Assembly: GCF_000373585.1 (NCBI RefSeq)
Contig: NZ_KB891902.1
Coordinates: 1 to 64,000, forward strand
DNA length: 64,000 bases
Direction: 5' to 3'
From: Streptomyces sp. MspMP-M5
GTDB taxonomy: Bacteria; Actinomycetota; Actinomycetes; Streptomycetales; Streptomycetaceae
Shown here one piece after another: positions 60,863 through 64,000 of this stretch; the first letter of the stretch is position 1, and each line of letters starts with the position of its first letter. The notes beneath the pieces are model-generated. The model made no database searches and had not been told where the DNA came from. It saw only the letters and a program-made list of their open reading frames with translations. The translations under genes and the position numbers were made by a program.

Positions 60863-61462
60863 ATGAAGCTCAGGAACAGTGTCGCGGCCGTCATCGTCGC
60901 GTGTGGACTCGCAGTGACCGGCGTAGCGGGAACTGGTGCGGCACAGGCGGCCGCGCCGGCCTCCGCGTCGGTCGCCCACGGGGTGAAGGCGGCGGACCAG
61001 CTGTCCCTGCAGCAACTCCTCGATGCAGCCGCGGACGAGGTCCACATGACGTTCCCGAACGCCACACTCATGGTGGCCGACGGCAGCTCGCCCAGCGGCA
61101 AGACCCAGGACATGTCCGACGTGACCGACTGGCGGCTCGTCTACAACACCAACGACAGCACCTCCCGCATCAAGTCGATCGAACTCCACGCCACGCTCGA
61201 GGGCGAGATCGACCAGCCGATCTACCACACGTCGTCCTGGGCAGGCGTCATGCCCATCACCGACCAGGCCGGCCTGACACCCGACGAGGCGTACAGCGTC
61301 CTCCAGGACGCCGGACACGGAGGCGCGTACCAGTACGTCTCGCTGGTCAAGCCCCTCGTGGCCCGGCCGCACCTGCAGTACCACTTCTCCAACATCCGCG
61401 GCGGCTGCGACGGGTACGCGGTGAACGTCTCCGACCTCGCCGTCAACCCCATCTGCGGCTGA
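60863..61462 (+). CDS. secreted protein of unknown function, 199 aa
   Basis: A classical signal peptide is present: MKLRNSVAAVIVACGLAVTG, with cleavage likely after AQA (about residue 29). The mature part is about 170 residues. It has a mixed helical/strand pattern, including DQLSLQQLLDAAADEVHMTF, VTDWRLVYNTNDSTSRIKSI and an isolated Cys pair (GGCDGYAV and PICG at the C-terminus) that could form a disulfide. AGAGAACGGAGAGGT precedes the ATG. I do not recognise the family. It is followed 135 nt later by the PSD-family enzyme in the same direction, possibly one transcript. Confidence 0.82.
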   Translation: MKLRNSVAAVIVACGLAVTGVAGTGAAQAAAPASASVAHGVKAADQLSLQQLLDAAADEVHMTFPNATLMVADGSSPSGKTQDMSDVTDWRLVYNTNDSTSRIKSIELHATLEGEIDQPIYHTSSWAGVMPITDQAGLTPDEAYSVLQDAGHGGAYQYVSLVKPLVARPHLQYHFSNIRGGCDGYAVNVSDLAVNPICG

Positions 61463-61597
61463 CCGCACACCTCACCTGGCGGGGACGACGTGACCGCGCC
61501 TGTCCCCGCCGCCTCCAGGCATCGAGAGCATCCGCCCAAGGCACCGAGGGCGTCAACGTCCCCTCAGGCGGCAGGAGACAGAAGGCAGGAGAAAGTG

Positions 61598-62812
61598 ATG
61601 CAGGGCGACGAACGGTACTCAGAGAACCTCGACGAGTTCATCAAGAAAATCACCCTGTGGTACGAAAACGACCACGAGGGTTTCAAGACCATGTACGACG
61701 CCGCCGTCAAGAACGTGGTCCCGTACCCGGAAGACACACCTGTCGAGGTCCAATACGACTGGAAGGACCGGGATTTCGACTGCCTGTGTGAGTTCTTCAG
61801 GGAATGGTACGAGTGGCATCCCGGCGTTAACGACGGGCTGGACTACATCGAGAAGTTCAGCTGGCTCACCTACGAGAACGACTACGGCATGGTCTTCGCG
61901 ACCTCCGGCCCGGGGTACAAGATGACCGCCGACTTCACGCACCTGCAGGGCCTGCAGATGGACGCGGACACGCCGGAGTCCCAGGAACTCATCGCGGAGT
62001 GGGTCAAGGAACTCGGGAAGAAGCGAATGGCCGACTACCGGCCCGGCCCCTGGAAAAGCTTCAACGATTTCTTCATCCGGCAGCTCAAGGAGGGTAAGCG
62101 GCCGATCGACGCCAAGGACGACGACAGCGTGGTGGTCGCTCCGGCCGACTGCGTCATCAACATGATCGTCGACGACCTGACCGAGACCACGCCGATCCCG
62201 GTCAAGACGGTGACCATGAACGTCAGGCAGCTGCTGGAGAACTCCGAGCACGCCCACCGCTTCCTCGGCGGGACAGCGGTGTCCTGCATCCTGATGCCCG
62301 ACAGCTACCACTGGTATCACTCCCCGGTCAGGGGCGAGGTGGTGGAGGCCCGCGATGACATCGGCGGTGTCTACTACGGGATGCGGGACTTCCCCGAGCT
62401 CCTCAACAAGGGAAACGTCGGCTACGGCTACGACTACGCGATGTTCGACAACTTCCGCCGGGGATACGTCGTCATCAAGACGCAGTACCTGGACGTGGAA
62501 GGGAAACCAGACGGCGAAGGATACGTCGGGGTGGTGCCCGTCGGCCTCAACTCGATCGCCTCCGTGAATTTCCTGGAGAAGTTCAAGGGGCCGATCAAGA
62601 CGCCCGTCCTGGTGGAAAAGGGAGAGCAGATCGGTAACTTCAAGTACGGTGGATCGCTGAACATTCTGCTGTTCGAACCCGGACGGTTCCCCGCACTGCA
62701 ACTGCTCCAGGGCCAGCGCATCGGGGTCCTGGAACAACTGAAGCGCACGGCCGGGCTGTTCACCGGCTCCTATCACACACAGTCCCGGCGTCGCCGCCCG
62801 CTGGCTCCGTGA
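61598..62812 (+). CDS. soluble phosphatidylserine-decarboxylase-family enzyme
   Basis: The 404-aa pyruvoyl decarboxylase proenzyme shows SFNDFFIRQLKEGKRPID, APADC (Asp184), YHWYHSP (His238/His241) and the self-cleavage site YGGSLN with Ser353. Asp/His/Ser correspond to the maturation triad of PSD. There is no membrane segment. A long acidic N-terminal domain (about 1-150, HPGVNDGLDYIEKFSWLTYE) precedes the decarboxylase fold. That layout resembles PSD-like amino acid decarboxylases such as fungal PsiD more than lipid PSD. ATG at 61598 has AGGAG 6 nt upstream. No phosphatidylserine synthase gene is adjacent, so an amino acid or unusual lipid is possible. Its A/T content is above that of its neighbours. 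Confidence 0.9.
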   Translation: MQGDERYSENLDEFIKKITLWYENDHEGFKTMYDAAVKNVVPYPEDTPVEVQYDWKDRDFDCLCEFFREWYEWHPGVNDGLDYIEKFSWLTYENDYGMVFATSGPGYKMTADFTHLQGLQMDADTPESQELIAEWVKELGKKRMADYRPGPWKSFNDFFIRQLKEGKRPIDAKDDDSVVVAPADCVINMIVDDLTETTPIPVKTVTMNVRQLLENSEHAHRFLGGTAVSCILMPDSYHWYHSPVRGEVVEARDDIGGVYYGMRDFPELLNKGNVGYGYDYAMFDNFRRGYVVIKTQYLDVEGKPDGEGYVGVVPVGLNSIASVNFLEKFKGPIKTPVLVEKGEQIGNFKYGGSLNILLFEPGRFPALQLLQGQRIGVLEQLKRTAGLFTGSYHTQSRRRRPLAP

Positions 62813-62906
62813 TCCCGCTGCCGAACGGAAGGTGAACCGTGTCCTTCGACGACCTCGTCGTCCATGCCGCATGTATGAGCCTGCGTGGCTGCCCTGGGTT
62901 GCCCTC

Positions 62907-64000
62907 TCATCGGTCGGCGAGCCGGTAGAGCTGGATGCCGGATCGCTCCATGACCAGTCGGTAGCCGAGTGAAGGAATATCCGGCAGGCGGGGCAGCTCC
63001 CAGGGGAAGTCAGGCATGCCACCCCGGGCGGGGTCGCTGATCAGCAGCCACTGCGGCTTGGTGCCGTTGTCCAGGACCTGCGGGAACCGGTAGACGTGGG
63101 CCCGCGAAGTGAGTTGCGGGGCGAGGTAGTTGACGGCTCCGATCTCGGCGCCGTCGGGTACGGCGGCCATGACCTCGCGGGCCGGGCCGGCCCAGGGGCT
63201 GGGCCGCCACGCGGGACCGGCCAGATCCCGCAGTGGCAGAAACGGAAGGGCCAGCAGGCTTGCCGCGACGCTGACCGCCACGGCCCGCGTGACCAGCCCG
63301 GATCGGTTCAGCCTGCCCAGCGCGTCGGCGAAGGCGAGGAACACGATGGGCATCAAGACGGCGCTGTAGTGGTAGTCGAGCCCCCAGTACGCCGGATTCG
63401 TCGACCAGAAGCGCCAGGCGAGGGTAGGCAGCGCGAGGAGGACCAGCGGTGAGCGCAGTGCGAGGAATGCGGTCGGGGCGAGCAGCGCGAGCAGGGTGCC
63501 GAGTTTCTGCGGTGGCAGGAGCAGCCGGGTGAGCGGATCACCGGCGGCCTGCGTAGCGGTGTGGAGGTAGTCGTAGTGGCCGTCGGGGTTGAAGGCCGGG
63601 ATGACGACCAGCACGATCAGCAGGCCGGACAGCACACCGTAGGTCAGTACGGCGGTACCCAGGCGGCGACGGCCGCACAGCAGGATGTACAGACCGATCG
63701 CGGCGACGGTCAGCGGCAGGTCTTCCTTGACCAGGACCAGTGGCAGTGCCCAGGCTGCCGCGGAGCGCCAGCGACGCAGGGCCAGGCGTTCCAGGCAGCA
63801 GGCGACCAGGGGAACCGCGAAGGCTATCTCGTGGAAGTCGAAGGCGACGGTCTTCTGCAGGCCCCAGGACAGGCCGTAGGCGATGCCGATCGCGGTGCCG
63901 AGCCGTGGGGTGGTGGTGCGGATCGCCAGCCGGGTGACCGGGATGACGGACAGCGCGAGCAGTGCGGCCTGGGCGGTGAGCAGGGTCAGCGGGGTCGGGA
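62907..64000 (-). CDS. DUF2079 polytopic membrane protein, partial at the right edge
   Basis: This is the C-terminal 364 codons of a membrane protein, still open at 64000. The visible part includes AFDFHEIAFAVPLVACCLER, VLVKEDLPLTVAAIGLYILL, WSTNPAYWGLDYHYSAVLMP and a soluble tail with VPDGAEIGAVNYLAPQLTSR. These are hallmarks of the DUF2079 family (putative glycosyltransferase-like membrane proteins). At least six hydrophobic segments are present. The start lies beyond the window. It is convergent with the PSD-family gene. Confidence 0.85.
   Translation of the reverse strand, partial: PTPLTLLTAQAALLALSVIPVTRLAIRTTTPRLGTAIGIAYGLSWGLQKTVAFDFHEIAFAVPLVACCLERLALRRWRSAAAWALPLVLVKEDLPLTVAAIGLYILLCGRRRLGTAVLTYGVLSGLLIVLVVIPAFNPDGHYDYLHTATQAAGDPLTRLLLPPQKLGTLLALLAPTAFLALRSPLVLLALPTLAWRFWSTNPAYWGLDYHYSAVLMPIVFLAFADALGRLNRSGLVTRAVAVSVAASLLALPFLPLRDLAGPAWRPSPWAGPAREVMAAVPDGAEIGAVNYLAPQLTSRAHVYRFPQVLDNGTKPQWLLISDPARGGMPDFPWELPRLPDIPSLGYRLVMERSGIQLYRLADR

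Overview
The window is very GC-rich, with dense short intergenic regions, frequent GTG starts, AAGGAGG/GGAGG ribosome binding sites, several ECF sigma factors, a LAL-type LuxR regulator, MmyB, PadR, AraC and TetR regulators and Ser/Thr kinases. This points to a Streptomyces-like actinomycete chromosome. No rRNA, tRNA, CRISPR array or intact transposon was seen. The many broken genes suggest an accessory (arm-like) region, although some single-base frameshifts could be sequencing errors.

Layout. 1-5 kb: an ECF sigma/anti-sigma pair, then an operon of a tiny Arg/Asp/His protein, a half-size ABC exporter and a non-RD Ser/Thr kinase. 5-10 kb: a monooxygenase-like protein, a frameshifted aldo/keto reductase (AKR) facing an MmyB regulator, an unknown Lys-tailed protein, a frameshifted TetR gene and a hydrolase stump. 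10-17 kb: GNAT, MOSC and lactate-permease genes, an AraC regulator, an orphan drug-type ABC ATPase and two uncharacterised proteins. 17-25.6 kb: a giant LuxR regulator, a MarR/SDR pair that has lost both 5' ends, an ECF41-type sigma factor, a flavin monooxygenase and an MFS exporter. 25.6-28.5 kb: a coupled three-gene regulatory operon (small protein, sigma factor, TPR-IclR fusion). 28.9-38 kb: AnmK, an MFS transporter, acyl-CoA dehydrogenase with a PadR regulator and its palindrome, a possible toxin-antitoxin pair, gene remnants, an amidase and a lipoprotein.

38.9-48.3 kb, all on the minus strand, is the most interesting part. It encodes a ThDP 2-oxoacid decarboxylase, a GlcD-type FAD 2-hydroxyacid dehydrogenase, a cytochrome P450, a GHSLGG lipase, a plant-type fatty acid alpha-dioxygenase and a WXG100-like protein, preceded by a lone HMG-CoA reductase. 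Several junctions overlap by 4 nt. Read together, the enzymes suggest a fatty acid alpha-oxidation or oxylipin route: the lipase releases the acid, the dioxygenase makes a 2-hydroperoxy acid, the hydroxy acid is oxidised to a 2-oxo acid, and decarboxylation gives a Cn-1 aldehyde. The pathway is inferred; the individual families are clear.

48.4-64 kb: an IS30-HTH/MarR hybrid regulator facing a DUF4097 protein across an inverted repeat, an EF-hand protein, a receptor kinase, a frameshifted methyltransferase, a recombinase remnant, an F420/PPOX protein, a polysaccharide deacetylase divergent from a glycoside-hydrolase-like protein, a beta-lactamase-like protein, an aminotransferase, a decayed stretch with a P450 stump, a secreted protein beside a soluble phosphatidylserine-decarboxylase-family enzyme, and a DUF2079 membrane protein running off the right edge.
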